Shown piece after piece: positions 33,756-44,586 of a DNA stretch of 64,000 nucleotides. Within the stretch, counting starts at the first letter, position 1. Each line of letters begins with the position of its first letter. The stretch covers positions 60,539,626 through 60,603,625 of the forward strand of contig CM056379.1 of assembly GCA_029718625.1 (NCBI GenBank), in the 5' to 3' direction. The notes beneath the pieces were generated by a model. The model saw only the letters and a program-made list of their open reading frames with translations. It ran no database searches and was not told where the DNA came from. A program made the position numbers and the translations under genes. The DNA is from Synaphobranchus kaupii (Eukaryota; Chordata; Actinopteri; Anguilliformes; Synaphobranchidae).

Positions 33756-35748
33756 CTGAAGGCGTGGTCGGGAGGGAGAGACAGGTGGAGTTGAGGTGGG
33801 TTTGGGAGGGATTGTGAGGCAGAGGGAAGAACACAGAGCACACACAGCACACATGCACGCACACATTGTTCAAAGTAGTATGGGTAAAGAGAGAGGGAGG
33901 GAGAGAAAGAGAGCAGAGCGGGGTTCAATGTTAGCCGCATGGCCACTGAAGTCGGAAAGTAGGTCTGCATCGTTCTCTCGGCCTCTGGTATTTAAACATT
34001 TCTAATATTCCAAGTTAAGAAATGCTGACTACATTTTTACAATATTATATCTTTTCACTTGTTCATAAACTGAGGACGTTTATTGTTTTCATATAATTAC
34101 AACAGACTTATAGAAAATAAAGATAAACTAGCCCCGCCTTTTGCTGTTCTCCTCTGACTCAGCCATCTATCACCCCGTGTGCAAAACTTATACTCTAAAT
34201 TCCCACTGATCGCCTTTATTTTATCAAGTTTTTACAAATGCATGGCCTCCAAAGAGCCATGTTTTTTTTAATCACGCTCTATAATCTCTGTGTGGGATGT
34301 AAAACCACTGCTTTTGTTGGAGGAAAAGAACCGCACAAAAACAAGGCAAGCAATGACACCGACAGTGGAGATCAATGGGCATTGAGTGTGAGAACAAAAT
34401 GCAATTTGCCGTTTCAGTTACCTTGCTTTGGAAAACAGGCCCGGTTTTCTGCTAGAAGAAAAACATGCCCACAGTTAATCTTCTGCAAGGCTGTTATCAT
34501 AGAGACAGGGAATTCAGGCCAGATTAATTCAGAAAGACATGGTTGGCAGGACTATTTTGCACTAGAGCAAAAAAAAAAATCTACAAAAATGAATCTTTTG
34601 TTTCCCTTATTTCTGAATGGACAAAAGGCAATAATTGGTTTTTATGGGCCACATTTAGCCAAATGTCTGTGTTGACAATCCCTATTAAAGGTGCTTCGAC
34701 ATTTTCATTCAAGGGTTTTGCATAACAGAAGTGTATCTAAACCCTGGTCCTAGGGGCTCAATCTGTAGGCCTGTTATCTTTCAAATTGAGTGCTTAATCA
34801 GGGCTTTACATCAATTGCCATGAACCTGCTAGTTGTTATTTGTGAAATAAATTAAATAAATTTGTGAAATTGGAAAGGTTTTCTGCAATAAAAAAGGTAA
34901 CTGGATTTCCTTTAATAGGAGCAAGAGTCGTTTGAATAAAATTTAGTTTTACAGTTACTATCTTTTTATTAACATACTGCACCTCCAAAATTACATTTAT
35001 TTCACACAGGACTTTAAACATTTGAACTGTGAAGTCTTGTAAAATCCAAACCGGAATTCAATTAAGCTCAATCAAGGTAGGTGGAACAAAAACAATAACA
35101 CACAGTGAGAATCACTGAATTCAAATGTTTTGGGATGACAGTACTGGGCCAGGTACAGGTGATAGCAGACACACCTAATGCCAGGTATTGTGAATCAACC
35201 AGCATATTGAGGGCTGTGATTGGCTGATTGCACAAGCGGTAGAGATGGGCGAATAAAGAGCCGGTGTGGCAGTCAGAGATAGGGTAATGACCTCTGACCC
35301 TTCCATATGTGGGGACACACTGGGTGTTTCTCAATAACGAGAAAGCCAAGTTCGGACTTGAGTTCTTGTGAAGAATGTTCTTGTCAAGTTTCATTGGGAC
35401 GCTGCACTTCCAGGAACACAAGGACAGAGAACGCTGCTCTATGTGTTTGAGATGCAATGCATGCTTGTGACGTGCAGCTATGCTACCACTACAAAACAGG
35501 CAGCAGTAGCCTTTTACTGATAGTCTCCCCGTGCTCAGTGTCAAATTTCTTTGTAAGGCTGTTTTACACTAATTTCAGTTATCACTCTTATACTAAAATA
35601 CAGTATAAAACCAAAGTAAACTCCATGTTACCAAAACAGTAAACGTTATGGAATTAGTTTAATTCCAGACAGATTATAGCCCGCTTAAAATATGAGAGTG
35701 AACAAAATGTCTCTTTCATCTGCTGTTCTCTAGCTAGCTAATGCATTT
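33756..35748. other. Intron or 5' flank of srcin1, no gene seen
   Basis: Mostly unique AT-rich sequence. Part of a short fish repeat lies near 34735-34800. A plus-strand open frame of 145 codons at 34238 shows no known domain and is probably chance. Confidence 0.6.
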
Positions 35749-35876
35749 AGGGCCGGATTCAGAGATGGCCAACTTAAGGCATGCGCTTAAGTGCCTCTCC
35801 TGTGCGGCTTTTACACAAGTTGATCTACGCCATATTGTAACTCAAGCTCCGCAGATGCTTACAAAAAATACACTGG

Positions 35877-36262
35877 ATCTCTATGGGAATTGGGGGGTGG
35901 GACTGGATTAAACTGTAAATTACATGGGAATAGTATGGAATTTAGGTTGGCTAAATGGCTGTAAGTCATCAAGGGTCTGAAGTATCAAACGAGCCTCAAA
36001 CCATCACTCTGCTGCTAGATATGCAGTAGATATGGATGGATCACTTTAAGGGTTGTTTCTCCTGACTAATTTTCCAATTGAACTCTAATTGAAATAAGTC
36101 AGGAGAACAACCCTTCAAGTTATCCATCCATATCTACTGCATATCTAGCAGCAGAGTGATGGTTTGAGGCTCGTTTGATACTTCAGACCCTTGATGACTT
36201 ACAGCCATTTAGCCAACCATGGGTTCTATACTATGGGTTCTATGTATTTTACAGCTTAATCT
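35877..36262. repeat. Foldback repeat, copy 3
   Basis: The arms mirror each other around about 36083: GGCTGTAAGTCATCAAGGGT and its complement, GCAGTAGATATGGATGGATC and its complement. The sequence is the same family as the inner arms at 2290-2575. Confidence 0.8.
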
Positions 36263-36288
36263 AGGTACCTGAAAATAAGATAATCCTT

Positions 36289-36544
36289 AGCATCACCTGT
36301 TTACCTGTGGAATATTCCAAACAGGTGTTTTTTTGCCCCTGTCCCCAATTTTTTTGGAACGCATCAAATTCGGAATTAGCGTTTATTTACAAAAATCAAT
36401 AAAGTTGATAAGGTAAAACATTAAACATCTTTTTCTTTGTACTGTTTTCAATTAAATTCATGTAAAAGAAAATTTACAAATCACTGCTTTCTGCTTTTAT
36501 GTGCATTTTACATACTGTCCCAACTTTTTTGGAATTGAGGTTTG
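36289..36544 (-). mobile_element. Tc1-like element fragment (same family as 55868-64000)
   Basis: On the minus strand it begins after TA with CAAACCTCAATTCC, then AAAAAAGTTGGGACAG, and continues through GCAGAAAGCAGTGATTTGT to ACACCTGTTTGGAATATTCC. This parallels the left part of the element starting at 55868, including parts now separated there by insertions. It is truncated before the transposase. Confidence 0.8.
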
Positions 36545-36671
36545 TACATATTTTTCCTTTTATGACAGCTCTTTGATAATTACAAGTATAGGCCTAGACA
36601 AAGGAAAATAAGATCAATATTATGTTCAAATAACATGCACTCATTCTAATATCCATTTATGCAAAAGATGC

Positions 36672-38145
36672 TGTTACGTATCTGTTACGGGACGAACCCA
36701 AGTGCAACGACCAGGAGACAGATTTCACAAAAGGGTATTTTTTAATAAATTAAGTGTATGGGGTAGTCCCAACACTGTACAGGAAAGGCAACACAAGTAT
36801 TACACAGGTTTTTCGCCTGGAAGCCCGGGGCGGGCTGCTCCAAGCCGGAGCTGGACTGGAGGATCTGGAACTGTTCGTTCCAACCCCGAAACTGGACTGG
36901 ACAGGAACTGGACCGGGTGGTCCACACGGGAATCAGGTTCTGGAACGGAATGTTCCAAACCGGAATGGACTGGACTGGAACTGGACCGGGTGGTCCACAC
37001 GGGAATCAGGTTCTGGAACGGAATGTTCCAAACCGGAACTGGACTGGACTGGAACTGGACCGGGAGGTCCACACGGGAATCAGGTTCGGGAACGGAATGT
37101 TCCAAACCGGAACTGGACTGGACTGGAACTGGACCGGGAGGTCCACACAGGGATCCGTGTCAGGAACGGAATGTTCCCAAACCGGAACTGGACCTTGGAC
37201 AGGTAGTTCGTACGACTCACGCCTGGACTGGACTGGAACTGGCAGGGGAGCGACTCACTACGGCAGGGCAGGAACTGGACCGGACTGACTGCAACCGGTA
37301 CAGAACAACAAAACAGAGGGGGGTTAGTGCAAGGGAAGGCACGGGAAAGACCGGGAGGGTTCTCACGGAGGTGCAGGGCTTGGTAGACAGGTGACTGATG
37401 TAGCACAGCAGGACAGGGTGGTGTGGCGTAGCTGCGGTAGGTCCGGAAGGAGCTGACTGGTCTCCAGAGCTCCAGGAGCCGGCGCCGAAGAACTAGTTGG
37501 CTTCTTCGGTCGGACAGGAACAACTGGAGGGTAGCCAGGTAACAAGCCAACCCGGAGCCTACACGAGCTGGAGGTGGAGGTACCGCAACACACACAACGA
37601 AAACGGGGGGATACGAACACTGCCACGGGAGAATGGGTGCTGGGTTAGATGGAGGAGAAGGGAAACAGGTTAGCTACATCAAACGACAGGAAATTGTGCG
37701 GGAGGTAAACTACCAATCCGTAGTTTCGCGTAGAACTAATGCTGTACGGGAATAACATCCCACAACCAAGCCACAACCAAGCGAATCGTTCACACTAGAT
37801 GACCAGATAACAAGACGAGCACTAACACAAGTGACGATAGTTAACGAACTGGCGCCGACTGGCAGCCAGCCGAAAGACTATATAGTGAGGTTAATGACAG
37901 GACTAAATAAGGCACAGGTGTGAAAATAAACCGGGAGTGATTGCGAAACACCAGGTGAGGAAATGCATGCAACGAGGGGGAGGGAGTGAAAGGCGGAAGT
38001 AAGACAACACAACCAGACGAACAAGACAGGGAAGGACACGCCTAGTCCGCAGCAGCGGGGAAAACACGGACAAAGGGATCCAACATGACACGGAGGGAAA
38101 ACAGGAAAACACGGAAAACGGACAGGAAGGGAGCGGAACATTACA
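36672..38145 (-). repeat. 3' LTR of the Gypsy element
   Basis: On the minus strand it runs from TGTAATGTTCCGCTCC to GATACGTAACA (TG...CA ends). It contains a tandem array of 74-bp units at about 36880-37200 and a TATATA box near 37879. Compared with the 5' LTR it carries many one-base indels and a short local duplication near 37770. Confidence 0.95.
36880..37200. repeat. 74-bp tandem repeats in the 3' LTR
   Basis: Units contain GGAACTGGACCGGG, GGTCCACACGGGAATCAGGT and GGAACGGAATGTTCC. About four copies are present. The same array is in the 5' LTR. The long plus-strand open frames here come from repetition and are not genes. Confidence 0.9.
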
Positions 38146-38146
38146 G

Positions 38147-38160
38147 TACCCCCCCCTCAA
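38147..38160 (-). other. Polypurine tract of the Gypsy element
   Basis: On the minus strand TTGAGGGGGGGGTAC lies immediately upstream of the 3' LTR (TGTAATG). This is the expected position and composition of the plus-strand DNA synthesis primer. Confidence 0.85.
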
Positions 38161-38375
38161 CGTACGCCACCTGGCGTACCTGGCGGCCTGGTCTTGGATG
38201 GGAAGCGACTGTGGAAATCCTGGATCAGTGATTGATCCAGGATGAGGCCCCTGTGGAGCCATGACCGCTCCTCAGGACCATACCCCTCCCAGTCCACGAG
38301 GTATTGGAAACCCCGACCCTTACGGCGGATGTCGATGATGCGGTCCCACCGTGTAGGCCGGGGCGTTGTCGATGA
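38157..38375 (-). pseudogene. Gypsy pol: C-terminal chromodomain (separate frame)
   Basis: The minus-strand frame reads [20 protein letters not shown], then [14 protein letters not shown], then [10 protein letters not shown], a chromodomain as found at the integrase C-terminus of chromoviruses. In the family such domains are thought to direct integration to chromatin. It is out of frame with the upstream integrase core: the frame changes around 38345-38355, after AYTV. It ends at a stop at 38157, next to the polypurine tract. Confidence 0.85.
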
Positions 38376-39571
38376 CCCGGACAGGTGGAGGAGGGAGGGT
38401 AGGGGCACTGAGGGGGCTGGAGGCGACAGGCTTAATTTGTGAAACATGAAAAACGGGGGTAAACTTTGAGGGAGGCAGGGAGGGAGAGTTTAACGGAAAC
38501 TGGGTTAATAAGACATACAACAGGGAAGGACCAATGAACCGGGGCCGAAGTTTTTTAGAGGAGGAGGGAAGGGAAATGTTGGATGTGGATAGCCAGACCT
38601 GCTGACCGGCCCTGTACTTGGGGGCTGCGGTCCTGTGCAGGTCCGCCAGACGCTGCGAACGGGAATTGGAACGCAGGAGTGCGGTGCGTGCAAGTCTCCA
38701 AATGCGCTTGCATTTGAGGATGTGAGCATTAACAGAGGGGACTGCTACCTCGGCCTCCTGGACCGATAGGAGAGGGGGTTGGTAACCTAACGAGCACTCG
38801 AATGGGGATAACCCGGTGGAGGTACTCTTAAGGGAGTTGTGAGAGTACTCTACCCAGGGGAGGAAACGGCTCCAGGAGGCGGGATTGCGAGCAGTGACGC
38901 ACCGCAGGGCGGCCCCCAGGTCCTGGTTCGCCCTCTCTGCCTGGCCGTTAGACTGGGGATGGAAGCCAGACGACAAACTGGCCGAGGCCCCCAGGGCTAC
39001 ACAGAACGCCTTCCAAACCTGGGAGGAGAATTGGGGCCCACGATCCGAAACAATGTCGGATGGGATCCCGTGCAGCCTGACCACATGTACCACCAGGAGC
39101 TCCGCAGTTTCGAGGGCGGACGGGAGCTTGGGGAGGGGAATGAAGTGAACCGCCTTGGAGAACCGATCCACAATTGTCAGAATGACAGAGTTGCCCTCTG
39201 ACAAAGGCAGACCGGTAACGAAATCCACACCAATGTGGCTCCAAGGGACGGCCCGGGACAGGGAGGGGAAGGAGAAGACCAGAGGGAGGCTGGTGGGAAG
39301 CCTTGCTCCTGGCGCACACTGAGCAGGCCAGGACAAAAGCACGGGTATCCTCCTTGAGGGTGGGCCACCAAAAGCTCCTCCTGACGAGGGTGGTCGTTCT
39401 GGCAACACCTGGGTGACACGCCAGGCAGGAGGCGTGAACCCACTCAAGGACCTGGGAGCGGACGGAGTTGGGAACAAACAGGGAGGGGTTAGGGTTACTA
39501 CGGGGGTCAGGGTGGGAAGTCTGGGCGGACCTCACGATCTCCTCAATCCTCCAGGAGACCGCAGCCACCAT
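38345..39571 (-). pseudogene. Gypsy pol: integrase
   Basis: The N-terminal zinc-binding HHCC part lies in one frame ([19 protein letters not shown], then [12 protein letters not shown]; about 39571-39245). The catalytic core lies in another (from about 39240): D in [12 protein letters not shown] in [11 protein letters not shown] and E in [13 protein letters not shown] form the DDE triad. A GPY/F-like module follows ([13 protein letters not shown]). One extra base near 39240-39244 separates the two frames, and another shift near 39600-39620 separates them from RNase H. All key residues are present, so the breaks look recent or artefactual. Confidence 0.88.
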
Positions 39572-41454
39572 ACAGGACGCTGGTAGAATAGGCTCGGGGT
39601 CAGCAGACTGGAGGGAAGGGAAAACACACGGGATAAGGCATCCGCCTTAATATTGCGGGAACCGGGGCGATAGGATAAAGAAAAATTGAACCGGGCAAAG
39701 AAAAGTGACCACCTAGCCTGTCTAGCATTAAGCCTTTTAGCAGACCTCAAATAAATTAAATTTTGGTGGTCAGTTAACACAATAAAGGGGGTACCTGCCC
39801 CCTCCAGCCAGTGGCGCCACTCCTCAAGAGCCAGCTTTATGGCAAGAAGCTCCCGATCCCCGACATCATAATTTCGCTCAGCGGAGGACAGCCTCCGGGA
39901 GAAAAAGGCACAGGGATGGAGTTTGTTGTCCAAGGCGGCACGTTGGGACAGAATGGCCCCCACGCCGGTGTCGGAGGCATCCACCTCAATCGTAAATTGA
40001 CGAGTGGGATCAGGGTGACAAAGAATAGGGGCTGAGGAAAACCGTGCTTTAAGCTGTTCAAAAGCAAGCTGAGCTTCGGAGTTCCAACAGAAAGAAAAAA
40101 CAGTGGAGGTAAGTTTGGTAAGGGGGGCAGCAATGACACTGTAATTACGGATAAAACGGCGATAGAAATTAGCAAAACCAAGGAATTGTTGTAGGTGCTT
40201 ACGAGAGGTGGGTTGGGGCCATTCCGTCACCGCCTTGACTTTGACCGGATCCGCCCGGATACTGCCCTCCTCAATGATGAAGCCGAGGAACGGGACTGAA
40301 GAGACGTGGAAGGAGCACTTCTCTGCCTTGACGAAGAGCTGGTTCTCGAGGAGACGCTGGAGAACCTCCCGGACATGGAGAATGTGTTCCTGAGGGGACT
40401 TAGAAAAAATCAAAATATCGTCGATGTAAACGAAAACAGTCTTACCCAATAGGTCCCGCAGTACGTCATTCACCATGCCCTGGAAGACTGCCGGGGCGTT
40501 AGTAAGGCCGAAGGGGACCACCAGGTACTCATAGTGGCCCAACGGGGTATTGAAGGCAGTCTTCCACTCATCCCCCTCCCGTATGCGCACCAAGTGGTAC
40601 GCATTACGGAGGTCGAGCTTGGTGAAAATGACGGCCTGCGAGAGGGGTTCAAAAGCAGTGTTAATGAGGGGGAGAGGATATTTGTTGCGGATAGTGATAG
40701 AATTGAGTCCCCGATAGTCGATGCAGGGCCGTAGTGAGCCGTCCTTTTTCCCTACAAAAAAGAACCCAGCACCAACCGGAGAAGAGGAGGGACGGATGAT
40801 GCCCGAGGCGAGGGACTCATGAATGTATTCTTCCATGGCGAGTTTCTCTGGTCCCGACAGACTGTAGAGACGGCCGGACGGAAGTTTGGCTCCCGCCAGC
40901 AGGTCTATACAGCAATCGTAAGGGCGGTGAGGAGGTAGGGACAGAGCACGTGATTTGGAAAAGGTCCGGCCGAGGTCGTGATATTGCTTGGGAACGTTGG
41001 AAATATCGGGTTCGGGTAGGTTGGTGCTGGGATTCTTGGACCCCGGAGGGGGAAGAGCGGAACGGAGACAGCTAGCCAGGCAGTGGCCACTCCACGCCAG
41101 GATGCGTCCGGCCTGTTTTGAGTTGATGAGGAGGAGTTGAATGCTCTCCCGATGATTGCCGGAAAGGACGAGCTGTAAGGGAACGGTGGAGTGGGTCACT
41201 AACCCCAGACTCCTACCGTCTAAAGCAAAGGCAGTAATGGGAGAGGGTAGAAGCTCCGTGGGGATGCCGGCCCTCTGGGCGAAGGTGGTGTCCATAAAGT
41301 TGGCGTCGGCCCCAGAGTCGATGAGGGCCGACGAGACCTCGGACTTGTCCCTCCACAGGAGAGTGGCCTTGAAAACCAGGCGATTCTGGGCTGCATGGCA
41401 GGGTATGATAGGGCTCGTCAGTACGCCCAGTTTTACTGGCGAGCCTATTCTTTT
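39532..41454 (-). CDS. Gypsy pol: protease, reverse transcriptase, RNase H
   Basis: The open frame is in the -1 frame relative to gag and is entered at the slippery site 41451-41457 (its open stretch extends up to 41499). Protease: [13 protein letters not shown] (active Asp in DSG). [15 protein letters not shown] and the catalytic [11 protein letters not shown]. RNase [17 protein letters not shown], then [19 protein letters not shown] and VLTDHQNL. The order and sequence match Ty3/Gypsy chromoviruses of the sushi group in fish. The last part after [11 protein letters not shown] is out of the integrase frame, so the polyprotein is interrupted there as written. Confidence 0.92.
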   Translation of the reverse strand, partial: KRIGSPVKLGVLTSPIIPCHAAQNRLVFKATLLWRDKSEVSSALIDSGADANFMDTTFAQRAGIPTELLPSPITAFALDGRSLGLVTHSTVPLQLVLSGNHRESIQLLLINSKQAGRILAWSGHCLASCLRSALPPPGSKNPSTNLPEPDISNVPKQYHDLGRTFSKSRALSLPPHRPYDCCIDLLAGAKLPSGRLYSLSGPEKLAMEEYIHESLASGIIRPSSSPVGAGFFFVGKKDGSLRPCIDYRGLNSITIRNKYPLPLINTAFEPLSQAVIFTKLDLRNAYHLVRIREGDEWKTAFNTPLGHYEYLVVPFGLTNAPAVFQGMVNDVLRDLLGKTVFVYIDDILIFSKSPQEHILHVREVLQRLLENQLFVKAEKCSFHVSSVPFLGFIIEEGSIRADPVKVKAVTEWPQPTSRKHLQQFLGFANFYRRFIRNYSVIAAPLTKLTSTVFSFCWNSEAQLAFEQLKARFSSAPILCHPDPTRQFTIEVDASDTGVGAILSQRAALDNKLHPCAFFSRRLSSAERNYDVGDRELLAIKLALEEWRHWLEGAGTPFIVLTDHQNLIYLRSAKRLNARQARWSLFFARFNFSLSYRPGSRNIKADALSRVFSLPSSLLTPSLFYQRPVWWLRSPGGLRRS

Positions 41455-42401
41455 GGGCGGATGGGGCATGAGGCGATCTGGTGGCCAGGTTTGCCACAAT
41501 AGAAGCAGGATCTGGATCGCAGGCGACGTTGGCGCTCCGCAGAGTTGACCGCAACTCTGCCCAGTTGCATGGGCTCCTCTTCGGAGACCCCAGACGCCGC
41601 CCTGGATCCAGAAGCAGAAGGGTGAGAGCGTATGTGAGGAAGATGACCGGGGTTCCCCCCACGCTCACGGGCCCGGATACGGAGACGGTTGTCGATTGCT
41701 ATGGCCAGGCTAATCAGGCTATTGAGTGAGGTGGATTCTTCACGGGTGGCAAGTTGGTCTTTAAGCTCCTCGCTGAGTGCCTGGCGGAAAGCCCCCTGAA
41801 GGGCGGTGTCGTTCCATCCGGACTCCGCTGCGAGGGTACGGAATTGGATGGCCATTTCAGCGACGCTACGACTCCCTTGACGGACCTGAAGTAGGCGCTG
41901 AGTTGCATCTCGCCCACAGGTAGGGTGGTCAAACACTCGCCGCATCTCGGCGGTGAAGGCAGCGAAGTTGTTGCAGAGCGCGACTTGGCTATCCCAGATG
42001 GATGTAGCCCACTCCAGGGCACCTCCTCCCAGGCTGCTCATAATGAAAGCGATCTTACATGGGTCGGAGGCGAAGGAGGAGGGCTGCATCCGGAAGACAA
42101 TGTCGCATTTCATGAGAAATTCGCGACATTTCCCCAATTCCCCGCGGTATAACTCAGGATGTTGTACGCGAGGCTCACGAAATGAAGTGGACACAGGAGG
42201 GTCCGCCGGAGGATCCGGTGCGGGCGGAGTAGAGCCCAATGGAATGCGCGGAAGCGGCTGGTGAAGAGACAGCTGCGTCACTTGTTCCGTGATGCCCCTT
42301 AGTACTTCCAACACGTCATCCAAACGACGGCCCTGTTGGTCGCTGACCGCAGTTTGGCAGGAGAAGGCGTGCCGAATCTGCTCCAGGTCGGCTGGGTCCA
42401 T
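41445..42401 (-). CDS. Gypsy gag polyprotein
   Basis: 318 codons from [13 protein letters not shown] to a zinc knuckle [15 protein letters not shown] (CX2CX4HX4C) just before the stop. The capsid-like middle contains [13 protein letters not shown] and [16 protein letters not shown]. The ATG at 42401 lies only 19 nt from the end of the 5' LTR, so nearly all of the leader is LTR-encoded. Pol follows in the -1 frame through the heptamer at 41457-41451, which ends four nt before the gag stop codon. No frame break is seen in gag. Confidence 0.93.
   Translation of the reverse strand: MDPADLEQIRHAFSCQTAVSDQQGRRLDDVLEVLRGITEQVTQLSLHQPLPRIPLGSTPPAPDPPADPPVSTSFREPRVQHPELYRGELGKCREFLMKCDIVFRMQPSSFASDPCKIAFIMSSLGGGALEWATSIWDSQVALCNNFAAFTAEMRRVFDHPTCGRDATQRLLQVRQGSRSVAEMAIQFRTLAAESGWNDTALQGAFRQALSEELKDQLATREESTSLNSLISLAIAIDNRLRIRARERGGNPGHLPHIRSHPSASGSRAASGVSEEEPMQLGRVAVNSAERQRRLRSRSCFYCGKPGHQIASCPIRPKE
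41451..41457 (-). promoter_or_regulatory. Candidate -1 ribosomal frameshift site (CCCAAAA)
   Basis: On the sense strand the gag codons read CGC CCA AAA GAA TAG. C CCA AAA fits the X XXY YYZ slippery heptamer in the gag zero frame. The overlapping pol frame is exactly -1 relative to gag. A downstream stimulatory structure has not been assessed. Confidence 0.75.
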
Positions 42402-42408
42402 GTTTTTG

Positions 42409-42419
42409 GCCAGTTCGTT
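42409..42419 (-). other. Candidate self-primer binding site
   Basis: One base after the 5' LTR the transcript reads AACGAACTGGC. This is the exact reverse complement of GCCAGTTCGTT at 43588-43578, the predicted 5' end of the transcript. No standard tRNA-type site starting TGG lies directly beside the LTR. Confidence 0.7.
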
Positions 42420-42420
42420 C

Positions 42421-43879
42421 TGTTACGTATCTGTTACGGGACGAACCCAAGTGCAACGACCAGGAGACAGATTTCACAAAAGGGTATTTTTAATAAATTA
42501 AGTGTTGGGGTAGTCCCAACACTGTACAGGAAAGGCAACACAAGTATTACACAGGTTTTTTCGCCTGGAAGCCCGGGGCGGGCTGCTCCAAGCCGGAGCT
42601 GGACTGGAGGATCTGGAACTGTTCGTTCCAACCCGGAACTGGACTGGACAGGAACTGGACCGGGTGGTCCACACGGGAATCAGGTTCTGGAACGGAATGT
42701 TCCAAACCGGAACTGGACTGGACTGGAACTGGACCGGGTGGTCCACACGGGAATCAGGTTCTGGAACGGAATGTTCCAAACCGGAACTGGACTGGACTGG
42801 AACTGGACCGGGAGGTCCACACGGGAATCAGGTTCGGGAACGGAATGTTCCAAACCGGAACTGGACTGGACTGGAACTGGACCGGGAGGTCCACACAGGG
42901 ATCCGTGTCAGGAACGGAATGTTCCAAACCGGAACTGGACCTTGGACAGGTAGTTTGTACGACTCACGCCTGGACTGGACTGGAACTGGCAGGGGAGCGA
43001 CTCACTACGGCAGGGCAGGAACTGGACCGGACTGACTGCACCGGTACAGAACAACAAAACAGAAGGGGGTTAGTGCAAGGGAAGGCACGGGAAAGACCGG
43101 GAGGTTCTCACGGAGGTGCAGGGCTTGGTAGACAGGTGACTGATGTAGCACAGCAGGACAGGGTGGTGTGGCGTAGCTGCGGTAGGTCCGGAAGGAGCTG
43201 ACTGGTCTCCAGAGCTCCAGGAGCCGGCGCCGAAGAACTAGTTGGCTTCTTCGGTCGGACAGGAACAACTGGAGGGTAGCCAGGTAACAAGCCAACCCGG
43301 AGCCTACACGAGCTGGAGGTGGAGGTACCGCAACACACACAACGAAAACGGGGGGATACGAACACTGCCACGGGAGAATGGGTGCTGGGTTAGATGGAGG
43401 AGAAGGGAAACAGGTTAGCTACATCAAACGACAGGAAATTGTGCGGGAGGTAAACTACCAATCCGTAGTTTCGCGTAGAACTAATGCTGTACGGGAATAA
43501 CATCCCACAACCAAGCGAATCGTTCACACTAGATGACCAGATAACAAGACGAGCACTAACACCAAGTGACGATAGTTAACGAACTGGCGCCGACTGGCAG
43601 CCAGCCGAAAGACTATATAGTGAGGTTAATGACAGGACTAAATAAGGCACAGGTGTGAAAATAAACCGGGAGTGATTGCGAAACACCAGGTGAGGAAATG
43701 CATGCAACGAGGGGGAGGGAGTGAAAGGCGGAAGTAAGACAACACAACCAGACGAACAAGACAGGGAAGGACACGCCTAGTCCGCAGCAGCGGGGAAAAC
43801 ACGGACAAAGGGATCCAACATGACACGGAGGGAAAACAGGAAAACACGGAAAACGGACGGAAGGGAGCGGAACATTACA
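42421..43879 (-). repeat. 5' LTR of the Gypsy element
   Basis: Same TG...CA ends as the 3' LTR. From the predicted start site, U3 is about 291 nt (43879-43589) and the transcribed LTR part about 1.17 kb, containing the 74-bp repeats (42651-42945). Confidence 0.95.
43578..43619 (-). promoter_or_regulatory. LTR TATA box and predicted transcription start / primer segment
   Basis: On the minus strand TATATA begins at 43619. The 11-nt primer segment GCCAGTTCGTT begins at 43588, 31 nt downstream, which is the usual TATA-to-start distance. The segment is complementary to the site beside the LTR at 42419-42409. The same arrangement is kept in the 3' LTR. Confidence 0.7.
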
Positions 43880-44090
43880 GATGCAGTATTTTTTATAATC
43901 ATCTATTGGTGGCGCTAGACATAAACCAGCTTTTTTTCCGAACAAAGTTGCAGGCGTATATACTGGAGAGACACTTAAAACAGCGAATAAGTCAAATGTC
44001 TGAAAGTGCCATTTGCGCATTATTATCTCAACTCTGAATCTGACCCTATATGTTTAAAATGAACTCCAATTCAGCTATTGTAACAAAGGA

Positions 44091-44586
44091 TGCACTAATC
44101 CTCAGGTTTGGGTACTTGCAATCAGAAGTCACGTAATCAACAAGCTCTTCTACCTTCTCCTCATTGTCTATATAGTCAACTAGAGAGATTGACAGACTAT
44201 CAGTCAACTCACTAAACAAAGAATTCCACCTCAGGAAAAGATGCTTTTGTTTTAAGACACAGGCAGAAAAGTGTGTGACGTTCATTCTGTCCATCAAGTG
44301 CAGCGACGATGCGTAAGTCTATGTCTGGGATGTCTCTGGTTTATACGCAGGCATACCCAAAAAGCTTGTGTCATTGGGTAGGCAGTGCAGTGAGGCAAAC
44401 AGTGATGAATGCTTGCAGTCTGCCGTGCTTTTTATAGTCTTCCTTTATCTTAAAGTACTTCCAATCTGCTTTGTCCGTTGACTTCAACTCGATGCTACGT
44501 GACGTTGGTGGAGCATTTTTATGGGTACGAGTAGAGTACATAAGCACAGCGTCGGACCCCATACCCGAATGAGTGCATCCCTAACT
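44091..44586 (-). mobile_element. Probable hAT-like fragment
   Basis: The ends GGATGCACTAATCC and, inverted, TTAGGGATGCACTCATTCGG resemble each other and a GGATGCAC-type terminus that I associate with fish hAT elements. A minus-strand frame at 44562-44371 contains STRTHKNAPPTSRS and KADWKYFKIKEDYKKH, possibly the start of a BED-type domain. A second frame is at 44297-44046. It is too short and decayed to be functional. Confidence 0.4.

Larger units (their letters stand above)
36672..43879 (-). mobile_element. Complete sushi/Tf1-type chromodomain Gypsy (Ty3) LTR retrotransposon
   Basis: The element has two similar LTRs (36672-38145 and 42421-43879), a perfect 5-bp target duplication GATGC (36667-36671 and 43880-43884), gag, and pol in the order protease, RT, RNase H, integrase, chromodomain. 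There is no env. A G-rich polypurine tract abuts the 3' LTR. The LTRs differ mainly by small indels, implying recent insertion. Pol is split by several frameshifts as written here, so the copy is probably defective unless those are assembly errors. It is inserted upstream of the first seen srcin1 exon, in the same orientation as srcin1. Confidence 0.95.

Noticed and set aside
34238..34675. 145-codon plus-strand frame with a hydrophobic start
   Set aside because: The start resembles a signal peptide, but the rest has no domain or conserved pattern and the surroundings are AT-rich intronic DNA.
36702..37394. Long plus-strand frames with repeating GLDWNWTGRSTRESGSGTE-like units
   Set aside because: They lie in the LTR 74-bp tandem array; 74 is not a multiple of 3 and the same repeats recur in the other LTR, so they are not genes.
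42401..42421. tRNA-type primer binding site beside the Gypsy 5' LTR
   Set aside because: The first TGG is eight bases from the LTR and the following bases do not resemble a common tRNA 3' end, whereas an exact 11-nt self-complement is present.
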